34,169 bases of DNA, from IMG/VR virus record IMGVR_UViG_3300033153_012687, positions 1-34,169 of that record; one strand, written 5' to 3'. The notes under the pieces were generated by a model, which did no database searches, was not told the origin of the DNA, and saw nothing but the letters and a program-made list of their open reading frames with translations. Below are positions 6,052-12,250 of this stretch, one piece after another. This DNA is from a virus. Made by a program: the position numbers and the translations under genes. Position 1 is the stretch's first letter, and each line of letters opens with the position of its first letter.

Positions 6052-6445
6052 TTACTCCCCTTGCGCCCTTCTTCTTTTCCGCTGGCTTCTTCCCTTTAAT
6101 TTCTCCCCGCAATTTAATTAACTCATCGTCGAATTGGACGGTTGTCCTAACTAATAACATTTTAATACTACACACTTTCTTCTCTAGTTTTTCATAACCT
6201 GCTTCCAAAGTAAGTATGCTTCTAGTTAGATTCTCCCGATCAGAGTCAAACACTGACTTATTATCGTTATATCGTGACAATAGTGCTCTATCGCTATCTC
6301 TTATTTGCAAGTCTTTTAATTTATTATACTCGGACTTATAGTAACTATAGCTATAGAATGACATCCTCCGAGTTATAAAAATTAATATACAGGTTGTTAT
6401 AGCCCCCAACATAAAGTTTGCAAAAATCATCATGCCGTAGTTCAT
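6035..6445 (-). CDS. Membrane-anchored coiled-coil protein, 136 residues
   Basis: Start taken at 6445 (AAAGGA upstream) rather than 6463. Residues 5-25 (MIFANFMLGAITTCILIFITRR) form an N-terminal membrane segment. The rest is polar helix with heptads (SILTLEAGYEKLEKKVCSIKMLL) and a Lys-rich tail (KGKKPAEKKKGARG). The architecture resembles inner-membrane spanins, but also many unrelated phage proteins; no partner outer-membrane spanin or endolysin is visible, so function is left open. Confidence 0.7.
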   Translation of the reverse strand: MNYGMMIFANFMLGAITTCILIFITRRMSFYSYSYYKSEYNKLKDLQIRDSDRALLSRYNDNKSVFDSDRENLTRSILTLEAGYEKLEKKVCSIKMLLVRTTVQFDDELIKLRGEIKGKKPAEKKKGARGVNETDK

Positions 6446-6485
6446 TTCTTTCCTTTCACACACCTCTCAGGATCATATGTCAGTT

Positions 6486-6980
6486 TCACTTCTTTTTTTC
6501 CTTAACTTCATCTGTATTCTTCGCCGGCGTGATAATAACTTCCACCGACCTATCAGAATTGTCAGCAGATACCCTCATGGCGGCTTGCTCGTCCTCACAC
6601 TGCCTCGTAACTGAACAGTAGTGTCGCATTGTTTTTGATACCATCCCGGAGTCTAGCTTCTTTTCGAATAAACCCATAGCCCCTTTTTCGCGACGAGACC
6701 CGATACGTTCTTTCGCATAGACAAGGGCCGCGGCAAGATTATCGTGGCTGGCTACAAAGTCATAAAAACTTTGCGTTGGAATGCCATGGCTATTATAAAA
6801 ATCATTAATCCTGAAAGAGTCATCCTTGTCCGCCCATGCTTTAAAATCCTTAGCCATTTGATCTAATTTTGTAGCACTTATAACACGCTCCTTAAAGGTT
6901 GCCATGTCCCTATATACCCTGCTACGCCTATTTGTTTTTTTACCGTTCGTCATGTTATTATTATTGACTTTCTTTTCCAT
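6486..6980 (-). CDS. terS: Probable terminase small subunit
   Basis: A 164-residue basic protein. Residues 26-100 (MATFKERVISATKLDQMAKDFKAWADKDDSFRINDFYNSHGIPTQSFYDFVASHDNLAAALVYAKERIGSR) have the helix-turn-helix layout of phage small terminases: a short domain ending in a 'GIPxxSFYxF' recognition turn, then a long oligomerisation helix. The tail is charged and Lys-rich. It lies two genes upstream of TerL in the same direction, as expected. The ribosome site for the ATG at 6980 is weak; an ATG at 6953 is possible. Assignment is by pattern and position. Confidence 0.7.
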   Translation of the reverse strand: MEKKVNNNNMTNGKKTNRRSRVYRDMATFKERVISATKLDQMAKDFKAWADKDDSFRINDFYNSHGIPTQSFYDFVASHDNLAAALVYAKERIGSRREKGAMGLFEKKLDSGMVSKTMRHYCSVTRQCEDEQAAMRVSADNSDRSVEVIITPAKNTDEVKEKKK

Positions 6981-6986
6981 ATTTAT

Positions 6987-7373
6987 TCACAATTTGGTTA
7001 TTAAGATTTCGGTCCGTGGTTCGTGGCCGTAAATCTTTTTAGCGGTTAGAGATGATATTACACAAGGTTTATCATATATGACACCTTTGCAGATTTTTTG
7101 GGCAAAGGCAATAAGATCTCTAAGAAGTGGTCGGCCTTTATGTATAGTATTGGCACGATTCCTTCTTTGAGTTCCTCTTTTAATGGGCATTATAAATAAT
7201 AATTGCATATCGATGGGAAATGTGATCTTTTGTTGGCCTTCGGCTTGGCCATCCAGTTGTATTTTGAAGAATGTTTTGGATTCTTTCTGGCTGCTCCACA
7301 TTTTGTAATGATCGTCGGTAGTCTTGCTGGATACTGGAGCTCCCTTGAGTGTGTAGCGTAGATTTGAAATCAT
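6987..7373 (-). CDS. RusA-family Holliday junction resolvase homologue, apparently lacking two catalytic aspartates
   Basis: A 128-residue protein with AAGGAGG before its ATG. The fold pattern of RusA is present: N-terminal YTLKGAPVSSKTT (7-19), a central strand ITFPIDMQLLFIMP (50-63), then HKGRPLLRDLIAFAQKICKGVIYDKPCVISSLTAKKIY (78-115) and a last strand EPRTEILITKL. In RusA the loop reads 'kPDlDNl.K...Da..G..y.DD..I..l...K'. Here the first two Asp positions are Leu83 and Arg85, while Asp101 and Lys112/113 remain. Phage RusA proteins resolve branched DNA before packaging, fitting its place next to TerS. It may be inactive or use a changed metal site. Confidence 0.7.
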   Translation of the reverse strand: MISNLRYTLKGAPVSSKTTDDHYKMWSSQKESKTFFKIQLDGQAEGQQKITFPIDMQLLFIMPIKRGTQRRNRANTIHKGRPLLRDLIAFAQKICKGVIYDKPCVISSLTAKKIYGHEPRTEILITKL

Positions 7374-7466
7374 AGCTATCCTCCTTAAAGTTGGAATCTT
7401 GGTCCATTGTACTCTTAAGGTGTAAGCTACACACTTCTAGGAATTAGTAAAGATTGGGGTTGGGCT

Positions 7467-8051
7467 CTATAGTGGAAAGGTTTGTTGTTCGTCGTCGGGG
7501 GTTGCTTCGCCGTCTAAGTAAGCATCTATAATGGGAATGAGTTCTGGTTTATGGTTAACAAACACACCTCTAAGAAATGCGAGACCTTTTTTATTCATCT
7601 TTCCGCTACGTATGGCTTTTTTGAGTTCTTCTATGGGTTCGAGGTTTCGTCGTTGTTCATCTGTAAGGTGTTTACTTATAACGTTCGTTGTGTTGTCTGC
7701 CATCTTATTGGTGTATTGCTTTTTGTTTGGTCCAAACTCACGCATGATATCATTGCAGACCTTCATGTTAAAGATCTCACCTTCAAGGGTAACATCTCCT
7801 TCGGAGTCAAAATTAGGGAACTCACTCATAGCATCCCATATTGGTGGGAGATTCAATCGTTGTGATTCGAATACACAATAAGCGAAGTATGTGTTAAATG
7901 GGGATTCTGGTGTTAGAAGGTGTGTTCTCTGAAAAAGAGAGAGAGCTTTATATAGCACTTTATCAGAAAAGACAGCGAGTCTTATTTTGCCTGCACGTGT
8001 AAGTTTAAGAAAGCGAAGTTTGGATTCTATAACGCGAGAAATGTTCATTGC
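7467..8051 (-). CDS. Hypothetical protein at head of the packaging operon
   Basis: A 194-residue protein if started at the ATG at 8051, preceded by AAGGA about 9 bases upstream. A TTG at 8129 would add 26 residues but has no ribosome site and overlaps a likely promoter. The sequence is helical and mixed charged; the middle (EFGPNKKQYTNKMADNTTNVISKHLTDEQRRNLEPIEELKKAIR, about 115-160) is amphipathic, and the end is acidic (YLDGEATPDDEQQ). I do not recognise a family. It may be a replication or recombination accessory given RusA downstream; that is inference. Confidence 0.68.
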   Translation of the reverse strand, partial: AMNISRVIESKLRFLKLTRAGKIRLAVFSDKVLYKALSLFQRTHLLTPESPFNTYFAYCVFESQRLNLPPIWDAMSEFPNFDSEGDVTLEGEIFNMKVCNDIMREFGPNKKQYTNKMADNTTNVISKHLTDEQRRNLEPIEELKKAIRSGKMNKKGLAFLRGVFVNHKPELIPIIDAYLDGEATPDDEQQTFPL

Positions 8052-8100
8052 CATTCTTGATATCCTTGTTATTATAGGTTCGTATGTTTTTTCATAGATT

Positions 8101-8129
8101 AGTATGTCATAAATTGCCTTTATTGCCAA
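8101..8129 (-). promoter_or_regulatory. Candidate leftward promoter for the packaging operon
   Basis: TTGGCA (8129-8124), a 17-base spacer and CATACT (8106-8101) on the minus strand fit a sigma-70 promoter. Transcription would begin near 8095, before the ATG at 8051 and after the alternative TTG, which supports the shorter gene. It is sequence resemblance only. Confidence 0.45.
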
Positions 8130-8224
8130 GGTTTTATGGCATACTTTTCACTTAAAGACAAAGCTTGCCTATCACACTAACGATTCACTGTTAAATTCTT
8201 CTCTTGTTGAAAATTTTAAAAGAT

Positions 8225-8653
8225 TTATTCACGCGGATTGTCTCTAAATGAATGTGCCATTTTAGCACAGTACATTTTCCTATTATACAAAGAGTATCTT
8301 CTCTTAGAAACTGCAATCAGATACAATTTTTTATATAAAGATACAAGAGAATCCTTTAATAGGGAGACATATTCTGATAGAGACGCAGCTAGTATTTTAT
8401 GGATCTTTAATTGCATTTTGCGTAGTTTAAAGACGTTTGATAGCCTGTAGACGTTCGTTTGGTAACACCTACCTTCTTTGTACGAGTTATACTTGGACTG
8501 AAAGATAAACATCACGATCATAGATAAAATATATGAATCCGTCTTACCTCGAAAGAACCCCTTGGTCTTCCACACATCCTGGTTTAAATGAATATAATTA
8601 AAAGTTTTATTTTTTACTTGACTTTGGGTGAGGATTTGATTAGTATTATTCAT
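8225..8653 (-). CDS. Hypothetical protein, 142 residues, possibly DNA-binding
   Basis: ATG at 8653, weak ribosome site (AAAGTAAG). The protein is basic and rich in Lys, Tyr and Ser. Residues 25-80 (QDVWKTKGFFRGKTDSYILSMIVMFIF...EGRCYQTNVYRLSNVFKLRKMQLKIHKIL) loosely resemble the winged-helix domains of small replication or regulatory proteins ('...sNkyLA..lgls.rtv...i..L'). The later part is unlike them. It is the only gene between two intergenic control regions and is divergent from the early operon, a common place for a regulator. Function unknown. Confidence 0.55.
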   Translation of the reverse strand: MNNTNQILTQSQVKNKTFNYIHLNQDVWKTKGFFRGKTDSYILSMIVMFIFQSKYNSYKEGRCYQTNVYRLSNVFKLRKMQLKIHKILAASLSEYVSLLKDSLVSLYKKLYLIAVSKRRYSLYNRKMYCAKMAHSFRDNPRE

Positions 8654-8700
8654 GTAACTTACTTTTTGGTAAAAATTCTGTTTGTAAGTTATAAAGATAT

Positions 8701-8729
8701 GTGAGCAGACGATGGTTACGCCTGCTCAC
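8701..8729. other. Hairpin between the divergent operons
   Basis: GTGAGCAG (8701-8708) and CTGCTCAC (8722-8729) form an 8-bp perfect stem with a 13-base loop. On the plus strand it is followed by TCTTTATATTT, a poor T-run. It may be a weak terminator or a regulatory element in the leader of the 8653 gene. Confidence 0.35.
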
Positions 8730-8804
8730 TCTTTATATTTCAATTAAATTCCCCCACATAATATCATCTCCTCAAAATAACACAACAACTTTCTAATGTT
8801 TCCC

Positions 8805-8833
8805 TTGACACTTCTGTACATTTCCTGTACAAT
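8805..8833 (+). promoter_or_regulatory. Early rightward promoter with GTACA-N5-TGTAC operator
   Basis: TTGACA (8805-8810), 17 bases, TACAAT (8828-8833): a near-consensus sigma-70 promoter about 40 bases before the first early gene. The inverted repeat GTACA-TTTCC-TGTAC (8816-8830) lies between the boxes and overlaps the -10, where a bound dimer would block polymerase. The same operator, base for base, is in the promoter at 21855-21883. A second inverted pair, CTTCTGT (8811-8817) and ACAGAAG (8838-8844), is present only here. Confidence 0.87.
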
Positions 8834-8874
8834 TATAACAGAAGTACGATCTAACCCGTAAGACGGAGATACTT

Positions 8875-9066
8875 ATGTTTACTCGAACTGAACTCTTACT
8901 GATGTGGAATAAAACTTGCATTAACTGCAAAAAAAATAGCCACGAGCATGGAGACCTATTCTGCTCAGATAATTGCAGCGCCCATTATAGGCAGCGTTGC
9001 TCTAAAAATAAACGTCATCTTATCGCTATATATGATCTAGAACTCGAACAAAAGGACAAAGCATAA
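8875..9066 (+). CDS. Small zinc-finger protein, first gene of the early operon
   Basis: A 63-residue protein; ATG at 8875 with GGAGA 5-6 bases upstream. CINCKK (16-21) and FCSDNCSAHYRQRC (29-42) hold a likely four-cysteine zinc site of treble-clef type, similar in layout to the 78-residue protein at 22121-22357 (CLNCNKEF...YCKWSCY), the second gene of the other operon with the same operator. The C-terminus is charged. Phage early zinc proteins often act on host transcription or nucleases, but no function can be assigned here. Confidence 0.72.
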   Translation: MFTRTELLLMWNKTCINCKKNSHEHGDLFCSDNCSAHYRQRCSKNKRHLIAIYDLELEQKDKA

Positions 9067-9410
9067 TGGAACACAATTATAAAGAAATGTTCGGTGCCGC
9101 ACTTGAAGACTCGTACTGGGAACTACTCGATTATATTGAGGTTGCCCTAGGTAAAAAAGGTCTCGGACCAGAAGAGCATTTTAACGGCAGAGAAATTAAT
9201 GCGTTACCAGAAGAAGCAAGAATACGGGTGTGGACACGACTTGGTAATTTCTACAAAATATGGTCAGAACATAAGAAGTATATTAAAGAAGCATATCCAA
9301 CAATAAATAAACTCCTAGAGCTAACTAAAGAAGTTGACAGCGTATTATCGACCGACTGCAATTGTGGCAGATGCGATCATCTAAACCCAACAGAAAAGGA
9401 CAAAGTATAA
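9066..9410 (+). CDS. Hypothetical protein, 114 residues, Cys-rich end
   Basis: The ATG shares a base with the preceding stop (TAATG), with AAAGGACAAAG upstream. Mostly helical and acidic (MEHNYKEMFGAALEDSYWELLDYIEVALGKK). The C-terminal DCNCGRCDH (97-105) is a small cysteine cluster. No family recognised. Its 3' junction carries the same 22-base sequence as its 5' junction (one difference). Confidence 0.72.
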   Translation: MEHNYKEMFGAALEDSYWELLDYIEVALGKKGLGPEEHFNGREINALPEEARIRVWTRLGNFYKIWSEHKKYIKEAYPTINKLLELTKEVDSVLSTDCNCGRCDHLNPTEKDKV

Positions 9411-9667
9411 TGGAAATCAAATCGCTCGCCTTAAAACTAGAAAAAGAAATCAACTCTAAAATGAAAGTGTTCAACGAAATGGGCGCCAAAGCCAAAGAGC
9501 TACAGCGAGAACTACACGAACAACACTTAGCTATGGCAAAACTCTTCGATGAACTTAAACCCGTAGAGTATATCGTTAGGCACCACAACCCTAATATGTG
9601 CGGACTGTTTGATGAACTCCTTAAACTATTAGATAAGAACTGTGAGAAGACAACCAAGGAGAAATAG
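9410..9667 (+). CDS. Coiled-coil protein, 85 residues
   Basis: Start at 9410, sharing a base with the preceding stop as TAATG and with AAAAGGA about 9 bases upstream. It is almost entirely helix with heptads (LALKLEKEINSKMKVFNEMGAKAKELQRELHEQHLAMAKLFDELK, residues 6-50), and a short C-terminal LFDELLKLLDKNCEK. No family recognised. Confidence 0.7.
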   Translation: MEIKSLALKLEKEINSKMKVFNEMGAKAKELQRELHEQHLAMAKLFDELKPVEYIVRHHNPNMCGLFDELLKLLDKNCEKTTKEK

Positions 9668-10039
9668 GTGGAATTTGAAAATATCTATATCCACAAAGAT
9701 AAACTCACAAAAGATCGCATAGACGAGAGGGTGGGCACTGTAAATTTCGAAGTTGTCTTTAAGGGTGCCATTAAATTAAATAACATCTGCATGGTAAAAA
9801 AAGATGCGCCAGAGCCCTTGTGCCGCAAAACGTTTCCAGTTTGGTTTGATCTTCACGAAATGGAGAGCTGCGGGGACTTCGCATATGAAATAATCTGTAA
9901 CGATACAAAATGGTTAATCATAATTGCGTTGCTAGAAGCGCTTAAAAAGCTAAATTTATACCCATGGGGCGACGTTGATAAAGCAATTAAAATAACCAAA
10001 CGTGCCTTTTTAGATTATGTACAAAAGGAAGATGCATGA
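9668..10039 (+). CDS. Hypothetical protein, 123 residues (GTG start)
   Basis: GTG at 9668 directly after the upstream TAG, with AAGGAG 7 bases before it. The N-terminal half is beta-rich (NIYIHKDKL...VGTVNFEVVFKGAIKLNNICMV), followed by a PLCRKTFPVWFDL stretch and C-terminal helices (WLIIIALLEALKKLNLYPWGDVDKAIKITKRAFLDYVQ). It overlaps the next gene by 4 bases (ATGA). No family recognised. Confidence 0.72.
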   Translation: MEFENIYIHKDKLTKDRIDERVGTVNFEVVFKGAIKLNNICMVKKDAPEPLCRKTFPVWFDLHEMESCGDFAYEIICNDTKWLIIIALLEALKKLNLYPWGDVDKAIKITKRAFLDYVQKEDA

Positions 10040-10413
10040 AAACACCCAATTATAAACAAGTATACAAACCAAAAGCACTTTCTTACCTGTTTGATAAAGA
10101 CGAAGCAACTTCATTTGGCGTCTGCATGAATGGCCTATATGAACTATTTGAAAAATATAACTGGCAGGGCTTCGTAGCGATAGAAGATGGCTATAAAAAC
10201 GCCAATTATGTCACTAATATAGATCTGGTGAAAAATACAAACCGTCAAGACGGACGCCTTTTAACTGTGATTATTCTTTATTTAGACACAATAACCAAAA
10301 AGTACGATGTCAACATCGAGATCATGGTTGATGAACCCGATAAAGATTTCGATAAGCCATTGTATATCAACACGGACGGCTGCTCAAAACTCAACCCCAA
10401 AAACTACAATTAA
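10036..10413 (+). CDS. Hypothetical protein, 125 residues
   Basis: Starts within the upstream stop (ATGA), so translation is probably coupled. Mixed alpha/beta sequence: SYLFDKDEATSFGVCMNGLYELFEKYNWQGFVAIEDG (16-52), then a strand pair LLTVIILYLDTITKKYDVNIEIMVD (75-99). No motif recognised. It lies in the middle of the early operon. Confidence 0.72.
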   Translation: MKTPNYKQVYKPKALSYLFDKDEATSFGVCMNGLYELFEKYNWQGFVAIEDGYKNANYVTNIDLVKNTNRQDGRLLTVIILYLDTITKKYDVNIEIMVDEPDKDFDKPLYINTDGCSKLNPKNYN

Positions 10414-10423
10414 AGGGAAACCA

Positions 10424-10738
10424 ATGAAACATAAAATGAGCGCTAAAACAGAGAACGTCCTCAAAATATTTAGCATGTGGAATGATATGCTTCTAGGACT
10501 TGATAAAATAATGCCGCAAAATAGAATTTTTCTAGTTCTCGATGAGTTAGACAAGCATTTAAATATTGAGGCTGACGATGGAAACGCCTTCGAAGCTTTT
10601 ATATATGCCTATAAAAGCGACATAGAGGAAAAACTTGTTGAAGCTGTTGTAAAAGAAGAGTATTTAATGGCAGGTCAATATGTTGCTATAATTAGGCACA
10701 TACAGCGCGAACATTCTTTTGGCCATTCAACACTATAA
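10424..10738 (+). CDS. Hypothetical helical protein, 104 residues
   Basis: Start at the ATG at 10424, preceded by AAAGGGAAACCA. The same box, base for base, precedes the ERF gene at 10864, so the two starts share a duplicated ribosome site. A longer upstream frame only overlaps the previous gene out of frame and is ignored. The sequence is helical with many acidic residues (LDKIMPQNRIFLVLDELDKHLNIEADDGNAFEAFIYAYKSDIEEKLVE). No family recognised. Confidence 0.7.
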   Translation: MKHKMSAKTENVLKIFSMWNDMLLGLDKIMPQNRIFLVLDELDKHLNIEADDGNAFEAFIYAYKSDIEEKLVEAVVKEEYLMAGQYVAIIRHIQREHSFGHSTL

Positions 10739-10863
10739 ATAACAAACTGGAGAAACATGGGAACAAATAGACAAAGATGCTTGTCCTACAGAGGTAAATG
10801 AGGCGCTGTGAGGAAGAGGAACTGCGGAGAATATTGAGCTAACTATATTGAAAAGGGAAACCA
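10739..10863 (+). other. Gap in the early operon with possible gene remnant
   Basis: A 125-base stretch between tightly packed genes. One frame reads protein-like (GETWEQIDKDACPTEVNEAL, in-frame TGA, then GRGTAENIELTILKRET), which suggests a decayed small gene. A separate 14-codon frame (ATG at 10756, CTGGAGAAAC before it) has a ribosome site. Neither is supported well enough to call a gene. Confidence 0.3.
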
Positions 10864-11634
10864 ATGGAAATAAATGACATCTCAAAAATACTAGAAACCG
10901 TAATCAAACTCTGCGATAGAAAAATAAGCGAACAAATCTCAACGCTAATCAACGATAACACAAAAGGCAATGATCCGTATCAGTCTGAGAACATTAAAGA
11001 GCTAGCGACAGCATTTGCTAAGGCACAGGGCGAATTCAAGTCCATAGAGTACAACAGAGAGAACCCATACTTCAAAACACAATACGTTGACCTTTATGCT
11101 ATCCTTAAAGGCGTCAGACCTGCTCTCACTAAAAACGGAATCTCCTTCTTACAATACACAGAACTTTCTCGAGACGGCAAAGGACCCACAATATTACACA
11201 CCAGGCTTCTACACTCAAGCGGCCAATGGGTAGAAACAAGATCAAGAATAATCCCACCAAAAAACGATCAACAATCTTATGGCTCTACACTAACATACCA
11301 AAAACGATATGCCGCAGCTTCTCTACTAGGTATAGCCGCATCAGATGATTCATCTGATGATGATGGCGAAGTAGCCATGATAGAAACAAGGCAAGCCTTT
11401 GTAAAGGGACCATCAACAAAATATAACCCCAGAGAACAGTCATACCAGACCATAACTAAAGAACAACTAGAAGAACTAGAGTATGAACTTGCCCAATACC
11501 CTGACATCGGTGAAGAAGTTATAGACAAATTGAAACTACAAAGCCTCGCCGACCTCCCTAGAAGCAAATTCCAAATATCCATAACACGTATCAGAGAAAT
11601 AAAAGAGCTGCGCAATGAAGGATCCAATAAATAA
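10864..11634 (+). CDS. erf: ERF-family single-strand annealing recombinase
   Basis: A 256-residue protein of the ERF superfamily (P22 Erf), which anneals complementary single strands in phage recombination and replication. The domain spans about 44-170: IKELATAFAKAQGEFKSI (44-61), NPYFKTQYVDLYAILKGVRPALTKNGISFLQ (67-97), LLHSSGQWVETRS (115-127), then QQSYGSTLTYQKRYAAASLLGIA (136-158) and the acidic run DDSSDDDGE (161-169), which is the family's usual 'eDdDG' end. The C-terminal part is a helical linker and tail. AAAGGGAAACCA precedes the ATG. It would cooperate with the RusA-like protein encoded leftward at 6987-7373. No SSB or exonuclease is visible here. Confidence 0.93.
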   Translation: MEINDISKILETVIKLCDRKISEQISTLINDNTKGNDPYQSENIKELATAFAKAQGEFKSIEYNRENPYFKTQYVDLYAILKGVRPALTKNGISFLQYTELSRDGKGPTILHTRLLHSSGQWVETRSRIIPPKNDQQSYGSTLTYQKRYAAASLLGIAASDDSSDDDGEVAMIETRQAFVKGPSTKYNPREQSYQTITKEQLEELEYELAQYPDIGEEVIDKLKLQSLADLPRSKFQISITRIREIKELRNEGSNK

Positions 11635-11649
11635 TCCTAGGAGAATAAA

Positions 11650-11931
11650 ATGTTTCTATATGTAATAGCGATGTTGCTTGGCGCTGGTGTGGCATTTTAT
11701 ATTTTAACAAGTCTTTGTGTGGACACACTAGCCGAACGAGTTATAGACACAGTTCGGGATGACTTTCAAAAGAGGGCTGATTATTTTAGGCGCGACGAAC
11801 TAACAGAAAATGATCGCCAACTTTTACATAAATTTAAAGTAGAGTCTTTTAAGTTTACTAATACATTCCGAATACTTACCGACGAAATAGAGGAACTAAA
11901 GACCAAGTTAAATGTAAAGGAGAACAAATGA
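11650..11931 (+). CDS. Membrane-anchored coiled-coil protein, 93 residues
   Basis: ATG at 11650 with AGGAG 5-6 bases upstream. One N-terminal membrane segment (LYVIAMLLGAGVAFYILTSLCV, 3-24) is followed by a soluble helical part (TVRDDFQKRADYFRRDELTENDRQLLHKF, then TFRILTDEIEELKTKL). It overlaps the next gene by 4 bases. The pair may act together in the membrane; the shape is spanin-like but nothing else supports lysis. Confidence 0.7.
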   Translation: MFLYVIAMLLGAGVAFYILTSLCVDTLAERVIDTVRDDFQKRADYFRRDELTENDRQLLHKFKVESFKFTNTFRILTDEIEELKTKLNVKENK

Positions 11932-12167
11932 ATATACCAATAACCCTTATTATTGTTCTTATAGTCATAGATCTCACACTCACTATAGCCGCGTACTTAA
12001 ACAATAGGTGTGAAATAAATGAACTGCGAAAGTCATATGGAATTCGCGTATCATACCTAAATGAGAAACTCAAAAATCTCAAGTGTGACTTGAACGCAGA
12101 GAAGCAAAATATTAGCAACCTTCGCAAACTGCTTAATAGGCCTCAAAATAAATCACGTCATAGTTAA
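11928..12167 (+). CDS. Second membrane-anchored coiled-coil protein, 79 residues
   Basis: Starts in the ATGA overlap with the upstream gene, with AAAGGAG before it. Residues 3-25 (IPITLIIVLIVIDLTLTIAAYLN) form a membrane segment; 28-67 is a basic coiled coil (CEINELRKSYGIRVSYLNEKLKNLKCDLNAEKQNISNLRKLL). It is the last gene of the early operon. The topology repeats that of its neighbour at 11650-11931 and of 6035-6445. Confidence 0.7.
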   Translation: MNIPITLIIVLIVIDLTLTIAAYLNNRCEINELRKSYGIRVSYLNEKLKNLKCDLNAEKQNISNLRKLLNRPQNKSRHS

Positions 12168-12200
12168 AAAAGAGTCGCACTATGGGTTAGACAGTGCGAC
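12166..12200 (-). terminator. Intrinsic terminator for leftward tail transcripts
   Basis: GTCGCACT (12174-12181) and AGTGCGAC (12193-12200) form an 8-bp perfect stem with an 11-base loop. On the minus strand it is followed by TCTTTTTT, a typical terminator. It ends transcription coming from the fibre genes just before the convergent early operon. On the plus strand there is no T-run. Confidence 0.82.
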
Positions 12201-12250
12201 ACATAAAAGGAGAGTAGTAATGGGCCGGTTAACTTCTTAGCTCTTTCTTA

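Noticed and set aside
8238-8450. 70-codon plus-strand frame opposite the 8225-8653 gene
   Set aside because: No ribosome site; the minus-strand frame is longer. The choice is not certain, as neither product is recognised.
8735-8762. Leader peptide (MWGNLIEI) plus hairpin as an attenuator of the 8653 gene
   Set aside because: The peptide has no run of regulatory codons, the hairpin lacks a T-run on the minus strand, and the best promoter would start too close to the peptide.
12211-12240. Six-codon frame (MGRLTS) with a perfect AAGGAG site after the early operon
   Set aside because: Too short to call a gene; may be the scar of a lost downstream gene. Noted only.
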